A stretch of 64,000 nt of DNA from positions 132,027,781 to 132,091,780 of the forward strand of contig OX352773.1 of assembly GCA_947095535.1 (NCBI GenBank), given 5' to 3'. The notes under the pieces are model-generated. The model ran no database searches and had not been told where the DNA came from. It saw only the letters and a list, made by a program, of their open reading frames with translations. Shown here one piece after another: positions 42,599 to 57,157 of the stretch; position 1 is the first letter of the stretch; each line of letters begins with the position of its first letter. The stretch comes from Poecilobothrus nobilitatus (Eukaryota > Arthropoda > Insecta > Diptera > Dolichopodidae). The translations under genes and the position numbers were made by a program.

Positions 42599-43082
42599 TC
42601 TTTCCTACTAATAACGATGAAATCGAAGAAATAATTTCAACTCTGAAATGGGATTCTGCTCCGGGACCGGGTATATATGGTATAACAACAAAAGATATTA
42701 GAATCTTAGCCAAGGTTATTTCATCAACCCTTGCGAAACTAATAAACAATGTGTTCCAAACAGAGGTATTTCCGAACGCTCTTAAAGAGACTATCATAGT
42801 ACATCTTCAAAAGTGGCAACAAGAGAAATCAAAGTAATTATAGACCAATTTCAATCTTCCGCAGATTGGCTAAAATTTATGAAAAGATTATGAACAAGAG
42901 GATAGTTTCATTTATAAATCAATCATGTGGATTCGACAAGGCACAATTTGGTTTTCAAAATAGCAGCAACGCAGAAACAGAGACGGAGAAGACTTACATA
43001 GACATAAAGAAGGCATTTGACACGGTTGATCATGGATTGAAAATAATAAAAAATAAGATTTGGAAAAATAGTTTTATTTAGA
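42590..43082 (+). pseudogene. LINE RT N-terminal/palm fragment (copy B)
   Basis: Counterpart of 1114-1606 with the same SAPGPG deletion and motif A (YIDIKKAFDTVDH). Confidence 0.8.
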
Positions 43083-43092
43083 ATTACATTTT

Positions 43093-43276
43093 GGATAAAG
43101 AGATTGAAGAAATGGAAAGGGAAGTAAATTCCAGTTTTTACCATGAAAGAAGATGCCTAAGAGACTCATTAAATTTTTACATAGGCATTTTCATATTTAT
43201 GACTATGCGTAGGTGAAAGAAGCCCCGGTATTTTGGGAATCAGAAGTCGGAACTATTCGATTTCGTTATGGTTCGG
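43093..43276 (+). repeat. Family X, proximal part (copy B)
   Basis: Counterpart of 1617-1800. Confidence 0.75.
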
Positions 43277-43584
43277 GAGATCTGAGCACCTCCGAGTATA
43301 GTTTCTTATTTTTATTGTTGTTAATGCAATTGGTGTTCATTAGAATTTTATCGATTTTTTTTGTCAGTTGATTCGTGAAGTTCGTTACATTCTTTAGGAT
43401 CGGATTGCGTAGGAATGGTTTACAGTCATCACACATCAACATGACTTACGGAGCCACTTTCACCATTTTCTTCACAGGCTGAGTAGTACAACTTATTGCA
43501 GTATCCATCACATTGGCATGCGAGGTCTTTATCAGTAACTTCCCTAGTGCATTTAGGACAATCAGCCTTTCTTTGCATGTCCAT
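43266..43584 (-). pseudogene. LINE ORF1 PHD-like relic (copy B)
   Basis: Counterpart of 1790-2108, with the same one-base frameshift between the finger halves. Confidence 0.6.
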
Positions 43585-44498
43585 TCAGTCTTATATTTTG
43601 TATAAAAATACCACGTCTTGCTCTTTACTCTAACAGAAGAAAAACGGTCACTCTTATCTACTACTTTTTTGATTTGCGTGTAGTCAGCACCAATTAGAAA
43701 TTAATGTATTTTAACATTTTCATTCATAATTTTTAATTTATTTAAAAAAAATGAATTTGAAATCCGACACAGCCTACATGTTATAAACTTTGACAGTATA
43801 CTGATGAGTGATGAGAATTATAGAAATTTTATTTTTTACCTGTTTTGTCTTCCTTTCGCATAGGGTAATAGTTACAAAGATTGGACGAGCTTTCAAAACT
43901 TTCAAAAGCGTTGTAAAATTCTAACTTGAAATGTGAAATATATAAAAAAAAAAAATTATTATGATAAATTTTATTAATTTTTTCAAAATATTGTAAATGA
44001 TAAATTAAAATATAGTAAACAATAAAGTATACTTAAAATAACGAAAACAAAATTCAAGAAAATTCAAGCAACAAAATTAAAATTAAATTAAAAAAAAATT
44101 AGCAACTTCAATTAAAAAAGCATTAATAACTTATAAACCTAGAAAATAATTTAAATGTTTAAAGTTAGAATTAAAAAAATATCACAAAATTAAATTAATT
44201 AAACTTAAAAAAATTAATTACATAATTCATGTACTTTTTATATCATAATTCAGTCACTAATAAAATAAAAATAAAATCAAAACTAACACTAGATTTTATT
44301 TACATAATTCAATTATCAATAAAATAAAAATAAAAACAAAACTACTACGAGATAGATGGTTTTTTAAGTAAATGTAGCTATTTTTCTGAAATTTGAATTA
44401 CTACTTATTTCATTATTTAAATTTTTGCAAAAATTGTTTATAAGAACATTTGAAAATACAGCAAAAATTTTAGCATAAATATTAAACGAAGATTGGCC

Positions 44499-46354
44499 TC
44501 ACACACAAATTACATCAAAATTTATATTAAAATCGTCTGAAATAAGGCTTTGATATGTAAGTGAACAAAGAATACCTTTTTGATTTGTAGCTTGCAGAAA
44601 TTGTGGTTTATTAAGTATTACAATTTTATTTATAAGTGCGTCCATATGAAACAATATGAAATTTACGGAATCAGTAGGTAAAACTAAACCTCCATGTTGA
44701 ATATAATTAAAATAATTGTTTTCTGTAGAAAAAGCGTCTTTAGATTGTACAATTAAATTTTTACATTGCTGACATTTTAGTTTTTTTGATACTTGCATAA
44801 CCAGCAACATAAATATTTGCTTCTTGAATAAATATATTTTGGTATTCTTCCAAGAAGTTTGTATTTAGTATATCCATGTAAAACGCGACATCCGTCTTTA
44901 ATAAATCTGTGTTAGACGTTAGACATAGAACAAATATTAGAATCGAAATTTAGCTCAATACTTGATCGCATTAGTTTCCTAATTCTTAATTTTTTTTCAG
45001 ATTCAATAATATTTTGATAAGATAATTGATTTAGCCAATTATTTCTAATATTTTTAATTAGATGCACACTATCGTAAAACAGATAAATATGTGTTCGTGG
45101 ATGTTGTGGATTAACAAATTTGAAATTATTTGGTGAAAAAACTCTAAAGATATTTTGATTTATTCGTTGTCCGTTGTTATTGAAATTACATGAAAACCTA
45201 ATGTTTGTAAATTTAAAATTATATCACAAGTGTATTTGTGAAGATCTTCGCCATTGACATGTTTTACTGGAATTAATTGAACTATTTCTTTCTTATTACC
45301 GAATACAGAATTTATTAAAAATGCTAAAACTATTTTCCCGCTTCGTTTGGATTATTTTGAGCAACTCCCGTTATATTTCTCGCTTTATAATTAATTTGTG
45401 TTTTAATATAGATTTTATCTATCTGAATGTTGATTTTCTGTTCAATCTCACTTAGTTTATTAAAAATTATTTTTAAATAATTTAAGTTTAAAGATTTTGT
45501 TTCAACATTTACGTTAAACGAAGATGAAATTTTTTGTAATCGTGTGCAGTGAGGTAAAATTAAAATATTATTGTCTCTTATAATGTTGTACGCTGTAGAC
45601 GAATGTAAATAAATTAAAAAAGAGTTAACTATTGTATTTTTGGCATATTTTCTCTTTTTTTGACGTTATTTGAACAAGTTGATCAACTACCACTTCTAAA
45701 TTATTTTTAAATTTGTATTGGATATCATTTTCACTAATTATTTGTAATGCTGTATTTATTTTTTTGTAGCCAGATTTAAAATCGAATTTATGTCGAAATT
45801 TGAGTCACTATTTGAATATTTATCTATAATCTTTTGTACCTCATACCAACGCGAAATTTTAGAATTTTTACATAAAATATCTTTCAAGTCACTATATTTT
45901 TGAAGAATGCTATTATGAAATATTTGAAACGTTAAGCCTTTATTTATTGATATGCTAGTGTCAATTGATATGTAACAAAATTCGTTTTTAACTATCTTAT
46001 ATAAGATTCTTCTAAAATTTTTAAATTTAATTTTAAATTTATGTTTTCTTTAAATTCAATGAAATTATTAATAATATGTTGTTCTATAATAATTTTTTTA
46101 CTGTTTTTAATTCTTAACTTTAATGAAGGAACAGTATTTTCATATAGTCTTTTCCGTTTTATATTAAATTTTATGTCAGTACTTAAAAAATGATCACTAC
46201 ATACGGCTGATGAAAGTTTGTTGTATGTCTTTAAATTAGGTATTGCATTCACCCAAATGTCTGCTAACTTTTTGCTCTTTGGAAATCGAAATAATGATTT
46301 GCCTGTTTCTACTTGGGTTGTAGTACAACCCTCTACAATGCATTTCAGAGGCAT
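44499..46354 (-). pseudogene. THAP/P-element-type transposase, decayed (copy B)
   Basis: Same THAP finger, catalytic-core and C-terminal blocks and the same breaks as 3022-4877. Three substitutions lie here: 44695 (Arg to His in QRGGL versus QHGGL), 45416 and 45591. The last falls just before the core block and removes a GTG codon, which is not biologically meaningful because the gene is already broken. Confidence 0.85.
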
Positions 46355-46817
46355 TTTGATTTGTCAACTACCTATATTTAAAATTTTTTAATTCAAAATA
46401 AAATTTAAAAAAAATTAAAACGAAATTTAAAATAAAAATGTTCATGCAAATTACCACATTTGCACCCTATAAAAAATTTTTAAATCGCACCTTTCATCGC
46501 ATTCAACATCATACTAAATTACTAAAATAAGAATTAAAGAAAATTTTTTTTTTAAAATGTGCAAAATGTGTATTGATCTTTTTTTGTTTTCTTTCACATT
46601 TGATTAATAGCATCTTTTTTTTCTATAAAAGCTCTAAACAATGTAAAGTGTTGTTGTGATTTTTTCAAGAAAATGTGTAAAAGATTATAAATTTATAGAA
46701 ATATGAGATTATTGTAAATGAATAGGTAACGAAAGACAAACTTCGGTTAAATGTCGGGAAAAAATTTCAGCACTGTGGCCTATAGTATACTGCATTGTTT
46801 ATATTATAAGTTATATA

Positions 46818-46825
46818 CTTACAAC
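46818..46825 (+). repeat. hAT target-site duplication, left (copy B)
   Basis: CTTACAAC, matching 50064-50071. Confidence 0.93.
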
Positions 46826-49800
46826 CAGTGATGGTTTTTTAGCCCTTTAGGGCTTTTTTTGACCCCTTTTTAATTATAAAGCTCTTTCAGCCCACCTTAT
46901 AAATTATTAGCCCTTTTTTGAAAAGTGTCAAAATATATTTGTAAAAAATTATGTACTCTGATCTAAACGCACTTAATTATTAATAAACATCAAACTTAAT
47001 GTAAACATAGGATTTAAATGACATTTGGGATTGGAAGCTTTTTATTTAAACGGTAATTGACGTTTGATTTTTAAAAATCAGTTTATAGTGTTTTTATAAT
47101 TCATACACGCTAAAATATTACTAGTGTAGTCTCTGCTAGTAAGTAAGTCCTTCAAAAAATTTTCTTTAAATTTATCAAAAATAAAAATGTATAAATATTC
47201 GATTGACAATAATGCAAAAAAAAGAGTTATAACTTGAAGTCCGAATGTGGAAAACGAAGCTACCCGGTAATTATTTCGAGTTAACCTTTGTTATTTATGT
47301 GTAAGTAAGAACCCATCTACATAAAATCAAATTGTTTTAATTCTAATAGCAATAAGGTAACAGAAACAGATAGTGAGATTGAAGATATTGATATTAACAA
47401 AACAAAAAAGAGAAAATTATATAGCAGAAAATTCTGTGATAATTGGTTGCAAAATAAAGAATTAAAAGACTGGCTCTTAAAAGACGAATCCAGTCCAGAA
47501 ATGAAAAGGTACAAATTTTGTGATACCAGAATTAAAGGAGGGATTTATCATTTTTTACGTCATAGTGAAACAGATCTTCATAAAACTAATGCAAATAAAA
47601 TAAAACAATCCATTTTAATAGATAAATTCGTGGAAAAAACTTCAGATGATTTAAATAATTTATCTAAAAAGGGCGAATTGTTGTTAACTACTTTTCTGGC
47701 GGAACATAACTTGCCATTCGCCATTGGCGACCATTTGATAAAATTATTTAAAACAATAGCTAGTGATTTCAAAATTGTAAAAAATATGCAATATTCTAGA
47801 AAAAAAGGCTCCTAAATATGTTAAAGATATAATTGCACCATATAATGTACAGAAAATTTCAAATTTATTACAAGAAAATTTTTATTCTCTACTCATTGAT
47901 GAGAGTACAGACATAACAACGAAAAAGGGGCTAGCGGTTTTAGTTCGTTTTAAAAATGTAAAATCACATGAAGTGCAGGACCGCTTTTTAGGTTTAATTG
48001 AAATACTCGATTGTACTTCTGAAGGCATTTTTAAAGCAATTGTAGACTTCTTAAAAACGTGTAACATATCATTAAGAAACATGGTTGGATTTTCAGCTGA
48101 TAACTGTAATGTTATGATGGGGATTCATGACGGTGTACAGGCAAGATTTAAATAATTATGTCCCAACTAATTGTACACGGTTGTATGTGCCATATATTAA
48201 ATTTATGTACTAAAGCTGCTTGCTCTGTTTTACCAAATGACATCACAGAATTAATCAAATGCATTAACTTTCATTTTTCTAATAGTACTTCGAGGCGAAA
48301 TGATTTTGAAAAATTCCAAAAATATTTTGGTGCACCACTTCATAAAATGCTTAATTTAGCTGCCACAAGGTGGCTTTCATTGGAAGTAAGTATATTATAC
48401 CTTTTTAATAGACTGTAATAATATAAAAAAATTTTAAATAATATAATACTATTACCTACCTAATTATACATAATTCGACATTTCGACATAAAAAAATTTA
48501 AGTAAAAATGTATGTATGTACATTTATATCATGAGTTCTGGATTTATTAAAAGTTTTTTTGAATGTTCCATTCGCAATATAAATTAACAAAACTACTACG
48601 TTAATAAAATTTTAGTTTCTATTTTACAACATTATAATTTTCGTTACAGGACGCTGTAAATCGGGTACTAGAGCGATGGACGTCATTGCAATATTATTAC
48701 ACTAGTACTCATTTTGAGTTCAATTTTCAAAATTCAAAGAACGAATTTATTATAACATCTTTATTGAATAATAATATAAAATAAAATTTTTTCTTTTTGT
48801 CGTATATCTTAAAAATTATAAATGATGTAAATAAAGAATTTCAAGGCGAAAACTCAAAAACTTATTTGATATCATTAAGATCTAACTACTTACTACAAAC
48901 AATGTGCAACAATTTCATTAAACCTAACATTATAAAAAATTTATCTTCATTTTATAATTTTGACTTTAATTTAGAAGAGAACTTCCGCCAAAAAAGCCAA
49001 ATCTATTGTGGTGTAAAGGTTGAAAAATTTTTGTATCAAAATAAAGATTTTGATGCCACAGAATTTTATGGAAATATTTTGAAGTTTTATATAACATTTT
49101 GTAATAGTATAATCAAAAAAATAGACATGAACAGCTAATTTTTGGGATATATGACCTTTTTAACACCAGAAAACGCACTTTCTGGTAATATTTTATCAAT
49201 TTTGTCACTTCTAAAAAATTTTACCGCCGATTTTGTTAATAAAGAAGCAGTGAGTGGCAATCTTTAGTAAATTTTGAAGAACTTTTCATTTTAAAACATT
49301 GGAATTTGAAGAATTTTGGAAAAAAATTAATTATTGTAGAAATGGTATAAATGACTAGTTACTAGTTTTACCTCATTCTACAGCAGCGGTGGAAAGAATT
49401 TTTTCTCAAAATAAACTTATAAAAACTAATATCAGAAATCGCTTGCATGTATCAACTTGTTCGGCTCTATTAAGTGTAAAAGATTTTTTAAAAGGCGAGG
49501 CAAAAATTTGTTGTTCATGGAGTCCTCATAAAAATATGTTAAATATGAATTTCAACAATCAAGTTGAGTGTAATGATATATTAGAATAATAAAATAAATT
49601 ACTATTGATTTTACTTTAATAAAAAAAAATATTAATTCTGACACAATATTTTTATTTTACTAAATAATATATCATTATAGTCATTCATTACATTCAACTT
49701 AGTTATTACTTATTACAGTTACACCGTCTTAAATTTATGCAGCTAATTTTGTTTTAATATCCGATTTATAACTGTATAAATTTATTATAATTTGTTTTTG

Positions 49801-50063
49801 TTTTTATTTAACGATTAATTTTTATTAATGTTTATTAATTTGAAAGAAAGATATAAAATTCTGTTTTGTTTTGAATGTTTGAATTTTTATTTTGTTTTGA
49901 ATTTTTTTGAACTAAATAAATATATTTTTATTATAAAAATATATTATTAAGTGTGTTTTATTTAGAAGATCATTTAAGATATAGAAAAAAATAATGAGCC
50001 CTATTTTAGCCCCTTCATTATTTTTTGTTCGACCCTTTTAAAATTTGTCTGAACCCATCACTA
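46826..50063 (+). mobile_element. Full-length hAT DNA transposon (copy B)
   Basis: Counterpart of 5349-8586 with identical ends and target duplications. I saw no difference between the two copies over its 3.24 kb. Because the flanks are duplicated too, it was carried by the large duplication and did not insert twice. Confidence 0.93.
47323..49589 (+). pseudogene. hAT transposase, decayed (copy B)
   Basis: Same blocks, intron (48386-48649) and disabling stops as 5846-8112. Confidence 0.88.
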
Positions 50064-50071
50064 CTTACAAC
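50064..50071 (+). repeat. hAT target-site duplication, right (copy B)
   Basis: CTTACAAC, matching 46818-46825. Confidence 0.93.
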
Positions 50072-50420
50072 ATATGTTGGTGTTGTGTTGTTATTAAGAG
50101 TAAAATGAGAGTAGTACGGTTTTGTAGCTGGACCGGTGAGGTGTTCAGTTTTAACAAATTTCATAATTTAGTTTAATTAATTTCTCGAGCCAATTAAATA
50201 TTAAAATAAATCACAAGTTTAACAATTGCGTGTATAAATATTTATAAATACAAACTTTAAAATACTTTGGATAAAAATTTAAAATAAAAAGAAATTTTCC
50301 TGTGGTTTACTTATTTACTCCAGAACACTCCTCAACAATAAGGTGAATAGGTAGAATCAATAAGATGAAAAAAAAAAAAATTTTAAAATCAACTCCTCAA
50401 CAACTCAATTAAAAAAAACA

Positions 50421-50762
50421 ATATCTTAGGATATTGAAAAGTAAACATCAATATAATAGGAACCAGAAGTCGGACCGATCTTTTTTAAAAAACCTAGTAC
50501 CTCAATACTGTAATAGAAACTAAACATAAAAAAAAAATTTAAAAAAGTTGCGGAAAATGGTACCTTAGTGTTAGAGGTCTCCGTTTTTTGGGCGGGCTTA
50601 AAAGTAGAATTTTTTTATTTCTGTTTACTAATTTGAATTCTACTAGATAATCGGTGAGTACGTTTTTTAAATAATGTAGTTCCGACTTCTGATTCCCAAA
50701 ATACGGGGGCTTCTTGCACCTACGCATAGTCATAAATATGAAAATGCCTAATTATATTAATA
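50421..50762 (-). repeat. Family X, internal part (copy B)
   Basis: Counterpart of 8944-9285. Confidence 0.8.
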
Positions 50763-51426
50763 ATACTATAATTTTTTTTCTATAATATATGCTTTATTTC
50801 GTAGAATATTAAACTCTTCTATAAGTACATTGTGATGCACTGTGATGAACAAGAATCTGAAAATAAACGCTATTTACAAGATTCCATATCTTCAAATTTG
50901 AGCTTAGTTTCCAATTTTTATATAGAAAATTAAGCAAGTTTTGCTCCTAGCAACCTGGTTTGCTCCACGATTACACTGCGTTTCCAACCACGCTTAAAAA
51001 TATGTATTTTCTTTAGTTTGTTTCTTATTGTGTGTCATTATCGCTAAGTTGTACATCTCAAAATTTCAAGCCTCTATCTAAAAGCGTGAATTATGAAAGT
51101 AGAAAAATCATGCTAAATTTGTTTTTCACATAACGGTAAATTTAAATACTAAATTTTAAAAAATTGTATAATTTTTATATTAATTTACAAAGTTAAAAAA
51201 AATATCTGTCGAATGACGTTTTCCGATTGAAAAAATCTTAAGCATAACATAAGATATATGCATTTAAAAATAGGGCTTTTTTCAAAGTTTGAGGGGCTGT
51301 AGCTCCGTAATGGATGGGGCTACATGAAAAAGTTGTTCCACAAAATTATTTTTTTCATGAGACCTACTCATGGTTAAAATTGTTTTATAAATTGTCTATC
51401 TTTAACGGTGTAGAAATTTTGTAAAC

Positions 51427-51452
51427 AGACGGACAGACGGACGGACGGACAG
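51427..51452 (+). repeat. GACG/GACA microsatellite (copy B)
   Basis: Same unit number as 9950-9975, notable because microsatellites normally change length fast. Confidence 0.85.
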
Positions 51453-52574
51453 AGTGAAACTAATAAACACATTTTTTCAAAATTTTTTTGGAAATGTGCT
51501 AAAAATTGCACAAAAAGGGAAAATTTTCCAAGGTCTCAACTTAAAATATGATAATAATAATATAATAATTAACGTGACGATTCATGTATTCATATAATAT
51601 AATAATTCTCTCATATAATAATAAAATAATAAATTCTTGTTGAGGTTTGCTGTAACGAAAACGAAAGCTACGTATTTTTGTTTCACTTTGCTAAAACGGC
51701 TAGATTTGTTTTGGAAACTGTATAAGATTTATTTGATTTTGACAAATTTTTATTTTATCAAATGAAAGGTGTTTAAAGTTCAAATTATCTTTCATTTTAT
51801 ATGTATATATATATATCTTAAATTTGACTTTTGGTCACTTGCTTCTTTTTGAAAAAACGGTCCTCAACTGAAAGGTGCTGCCATAGTGCAATTCTTTAAA
51901 ATAATTGACAAAATTTTCTTTAAAATGATAATTCAAAAGGGTTGTACAAGAAATTTACATAAAATAAATTATGAAAATTATTGTACATAATAATTTTGTT
52001 TTACTAGAATTAGACTTTTAATTTTTGTATGAAACAGGTACATATGTATGTAGAATTGACATACTAATAATTTTTATTTTTGAGTTAGATAAAAACATTT
52101 ATTTTTTTTTTGATTTTATACAAGCAAAAAAAAAGTATCAAATTGATTTTTGCCGTATGCAAACACTTGTCGAATTCAAAAAGAGGAATTTTTAATTTGT
52201 TAGCGGGGGTTTAGGAGTAGTAGCCCCCAACTTTTAAAAATTTAAATTTTCATATAAGAGTTAATAATTTTACGTTTTCAATATAAAAATGTCAAGATTT
52301 TAAATTTTTGTAAAAAATTAAAATTTTGCATTTACATATAGAAATTACTAAAAATGTTGAAATTTATGTTTGGAATCAATTAAATAATGAAATAAATGAT
52401 AAAATATGTTTACTTTTTCATTTAAAAAAGTTAAAATTAATTTATTTACGTTTTCAATATAAAGATGTCAATAATTTTTTATTTTATATAAATTTGAATT
52501 ATCTGTAAGTACCTAGATATTTTTTGTACAACCCTTTCTTTTTTATTATTAAAAAATTCAATTTTGATGGGATG

Positions 52575-53018
52575 GGAAGTTAGATATAGTCGTTTCTTTT
52601 CTTCTTATGTGTTTTCCTATCTTAAGATATTCAGTCAAAAAATTACATATGCATTTTATAATATACATTTCGTCCACTCAGCTGTTTATATTTATTAAAA
52701 TAATGTAAAGCAGTTTTTCATAACCAGTTTCATTCAAAGGTTTTAAGTTTTTATATTACTTAATAATTGATATATTTTGTTTTTAAAATTAAAATTAAAT
52801 TAAATTAAGGTTAATCAAATTTTTAACTGCTTGTAACTAAGTAAGAAAATAAGTCATGAAATTCTTAAAACAATTAGAAATAAAACTATGTATTTCACCT
52901 TTTAGGAAACTATTTCTGAGGAAACTAAAGTAATACATAAGCATGGTTCACTCAGCTGTTTCTCAAATTTGACTGAAAATATTTTTTTCGTTGCCTATCT
53001 AGGGGTAATATATCTATG
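52575..53018 (+). mobile_element. Family Y TIR-element relic (copy B)
   Basis: Counterpart of 11098-11541. Confidence 0.65.
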
Positions 53019-53250
53019 GTAAGGTCTTTCAAAATTCAAATTGAGTTTGAATTGATTTTTGAATTGAAACTGGAAAAGTTTTTATTTATTTTATATGAGT
53101 TCCATATTGCTCCTAAAACTAGGTTGATTTTGCAAATTATTTTAAATCCAGCGGGAATTTCTTTAGTATTATTTATTAGGTATTTTAATATATTTTCGAA
53201 ACAATATTTTGCAAATTACCTCTATGACTTTATAAAAAATAAAATAAACT

Positions 53251-54008
53251 GGAGTCTGTTTCGTTTCTAACACTCTGCTGTTTATTTAACACTATGACAG
53301 ATAAAAGCCGTTTCGAAATGCCTGAGTAGAGTAAAATAAACATTCTGACGTCACAAATATCATTTCGGAACACCAGAATCGAGTTAATAGAGTTAATTTT
53401 TTGAATCCTACTCGTTAGGAGGATTAAGGAGTGTTAGAAATGTCAAAGGCTTGAAGTGTCGTTTTTGTTTTATCTTTTTTATGAAACGCAATTTTTATTT
53501 AATAATTTTATTTGATTTTTGGAATTTTTGTTTATATAACAAACTTTGTAAAGTATAATATTTATTATATAATTATATAATTTAATTAATAAATAAGAAT
53601 GAACACTTTTACTGGGGAAATTATTAATGGCAATTTTAATTATGTCTTGGTTAAAAAATCTTGATTAGGAATAGCAGAAATAGTACTAAATAAAAAGTAA
53701 AATAATGTTATTAATTTTCAAAAACCAAACTACTATAATATTTCACATTGCAAAATTATTGTATGTATTTTTGAATGATGAAACTTGGAACTCATTGTTG
53801 CTGTTTTTGAGTAAATTTATCTATTTTAAATAAAATTGTTTTTGTTTACTTGTTTATTATTCCCATCTGATTTTGACAGTTTAAATTCAAATTAACTCTA
53901 CACTAATCGTTTCGAAATGGCAGAGTAAAATTAACTTTGCTGTGAGTATAAAAGTTAATCCTATAAAAGCATTTTACTCTACTCGGAGTTAGAAACGAAA
54001 CGTACTCC
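53251..54008. mobile_element. 758-bp TIR element (copy B)
   Basis: Counterpart of 11774-12531 with identical ends. Confidence 0.6.
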
Positions 54009-54121
54009 TGCGGACTTATGAATATCAAATATATTTCCAACAACTTGGTATTCACAACAACTTTTTAGTTAATATATGTATGTAAGTTATTGCAACTTTA
54101 ATAATTAAAAGATATAAAATT

Positions 54122-54285
54122 CTTATCGAAACGGGGTAGAATTTTGCCTTTATTTTATCCCTTAATTCATTGCAAATGAAATGAAATTGCTGCTTAGAAA
54201 GACGAAATTCTTCAAACCATCTACGATTGTTCAGATCTTTGTATAAGTTTTCCCAAACAATTTTGGCTCTATAATTTCTTTCTTT
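54122..54285 (-). pseudogene. PIF/Harbinger-like fragment (copy B)
   Basis: Counterpart of 12645-12808. Confidence 0.5.
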
Positions 54286-54701
54286 TTTGGGACCACAAAA
54301 TTAATTGCTTCAACTATAATTTGGGAACTCTACTTTTGTCTTTTTATGATCAAACTGCATTGAATAAAACTTTTGCTATAGATATTTGGAACAATGTAAA
54401 ACCAAAAATAATTTTTCCCTTACTTTAATTGTTCACTGTATTCCATTCTCTCTTTTTTTCTAATCGCTGAATTTGACTGAAAATATCTTATGGATCTTAT
54501 TGACCGTATATATGGTTACCATTCGCACTCTTTTAAGTCGAAATATCCTCTTTTTCTAATTTGCTCTTTTATTCTCTTTACTTTTTTTCATAAAATCTTT
54601 TTTTGCACTCTATTTTCAAAGCATCCATTTTTTTCAACTTTTATTTAGATGTTGACAAGAGAAAGTACAAACATCCCATAATATGTTCAATTTTTTTTTG
54701 T

Positions 54702-54819
54702 AGTGCTGCACACAATGCCGAACGAATTTTTAGTCTCATAAACAAGCAATGGTCTGATGATCGTAATAAATTAGATAAAAATATGCATGCCTTAATACAT
54801 TTAATATGCCTTAATGCAT
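54702..54819 (+). pseudogene. hAT dimerisation-domain fragment (copy B)
   Basis: Counterpart of 13225-13342. Two substitutions (54628, 54668) lie just upstream and outside the conserved block. Confidence 0.7.
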
Positions 54820-56178
54820 GTTTATACTGTGTAATTTTGTTTTCTTTGTTACCACTAAAACCATTAATAAAATTGTGTTAATTTTAATAAATTATAATTT
54901 ATAAATGTTATAACTATCGATCCTTATATAAATTATTATCAAAAATTTAATAAAATTATTTACACAGTAATTTTTTTTTTTAATAAATTGTATAGAAGGC
55001 CTCTTTTTTCAGTTGCAGCGCCACTTTTAGAGAAAAACCTTTGGGCAGCCCTATCTGTATATCCATTGTTTCAAATAAATTTTATTATAAACATGGTAAT
55101 GTTTTCATATAAAAAAATAAATTGACAAACATGAATATTGAGATTTGGCAGTTAACTTGAGAAGTAGTTATCCCGGCAATCTGTCATGGGAAAAAATCAT
55201 GCCATATCACAACACCCAGTGACCTGCATTTTTGATTGATGCGTTTAATGTAGGTTATTCTTGGTTATAGATCAAAAACTAATTGGATTGTTTTGCTTTG
55301 GGTTGCATTGCAAGATAGTTGAAAGTGTGGGTTGTTAACTTATAAGTTGTAAGTGGTTGTATTGTAAGAGGTGAAGTTTGTCGGCACTCTGTAAGTTGTC
55401 AGGCGGGGTTAATGAATTGAACAAGTTTAGGATATTTAGATTTTTCACTAAATTCATTAGTACTTTGTAATAGAATATCATACAAATAGTAAGAAAATAA
55501 TTTTTTATCAAGTCAAATCAATTTTTTTTATTTTTATTCGAATGCTTAATAAAATATAGTAAAAGGAGATATAAAAGAATCGAAAAAAAAGACTTCATTT
55601 TATTATTGGATAAAAATATTCATAGATACTTTTTTAAATATTAAGATGAAAAATAATAAAAATAAAAACGAAAACGCGAACAAGAATGAAAATTATTTTG
55701 CATTCTTTTAATGTCTTTTTACCTGGTGTAAAAGAAATTGTTTGACAATTGATTCTTTCAAACAATTTAAAAACTTCTGAATACAAACTCTAAAAAAAAA
55801 AAAAAATTAAAATAAGAACAAAAAGAAAAGAAAAAAAATCTGTTATGTAAGATTTCTTTTTTAGTTCTATATGAACATAGATAATATATACCACTAATAG
55901 ATGACCAACTCAAAATTTTTTTACTACTGGCCCCAAAACGGTGGAACAGGAAGTTTTGAAATAAGCACAGTTTCCCTTTAAGGCCAATAGATGTCACTAC
56001 AAAAAAAAAAATCATTTTTAACCTAGCTTTTGTTCCTATAAGATTGTATTTATATTAACGTAAACACAGAATTTATTTAAAAAAAATATTTTTTATTAAA
56101 TATTATATTTAACAAAATTATTTTTAAAACAAATTTAACTGCATCCCATTTATTCATTATTCTTTAGTTACTTTTTCA

Positions 56179-56583
56179 TCAACCAGTATTACTCCAATCC
56201 TTGCATATTTTGATCAGTGCATGTGCTAGTTTTTCTTGTCGTTTCTTTATTTTATTAAATTTTTCTGAAAAAGAAACATTTTCTAAACTTTTATTAACGT
56301 ACTTACCTTGAATATTAGAGGTTACAATTTCGTTATTGTTATCATCTAGAATAACATCTAGAAGAAAAAATAAAATTGATATATTGAATAAGGAAAAATA
56401 AAATAGATATATTGAAAAATATTTTCAAACACAATAATTTTTATAGTTGAAAAAAAAAAAATTAGTTGTAAAATTTAGCATACCTAATGAGGAACATGGT
56501 GAATTTAAATTCTCGTCCTCTAAATACTCTTCTTCCAAAAACTCCTCTTCTAAATAGTCTTCTTCCAAACATTCCTCCTCCAT
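56179..56583 (-). CDS. Unrecognised two-exon gene model, acidic 92-residue protein (copy B)
   Basis: Exon 1 56583-56484, intron 56483-56358, exon 2 56357-56179. Identical to the copy-A model at 14698-15102, including start codon, donor, acceptor and stop. The small indels between copies (near 55776 and 56001) lie outside it. Confidence 0.5.
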
Positions 56584-56720
56584 TAAAAATTGAAATTTTT
56601 AATTCAAATGTTTTTCTTTTAAAAGATACATGTACACATTATAACAATTTTTAACAGCACATTTAAAACTGTTTTTGATAAGTAAGTGTATAGGACTTGT
56701 TGATTTATAATTATTAATAT

Positions 56721-57093
56721 TTAAATGGAAGGTAAATCTCTTCTTTGACATAAATTTTTTCGGCTAGTTCTAAATAATGTTTTAATATATGTAGGTATAA
56801 CGTCCAAATAATCAATTAACCCATTAGCCCATTTAAGTCCATTTATTTTATTCTCACAATATTGATTATTAAAATTTATCTCTTGACTAATTCTCTGCGT
56901 GGTGTGGTGGTTTAAAGTGATACATAATTGGAATTAAACTTCCTTTTGCAAGTATAGCTAGCTCTTTTAAGAAATACTGCTTTTCATTTTCTCGTAAAAA
57001 TTGTAGGTCAACTATAAATATTTGTTTATCAATGTCCAAGGTTTTTGTATGAATGTTCGATAGAATAATTAAATTTACATTTATATTCTTTTC
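56721..57093 (-). pseudogene. Broken element-associated coding relic (copy B)
   Basis: Counterpart of 15240-15612. Confidence 0.4.
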
Positions 57094-57157
57094 AGAAAAA
57101 GAATTTTTTATATTATAAAGTATAGGTTAACTATGCTAGTTTTTAACTAATACTATT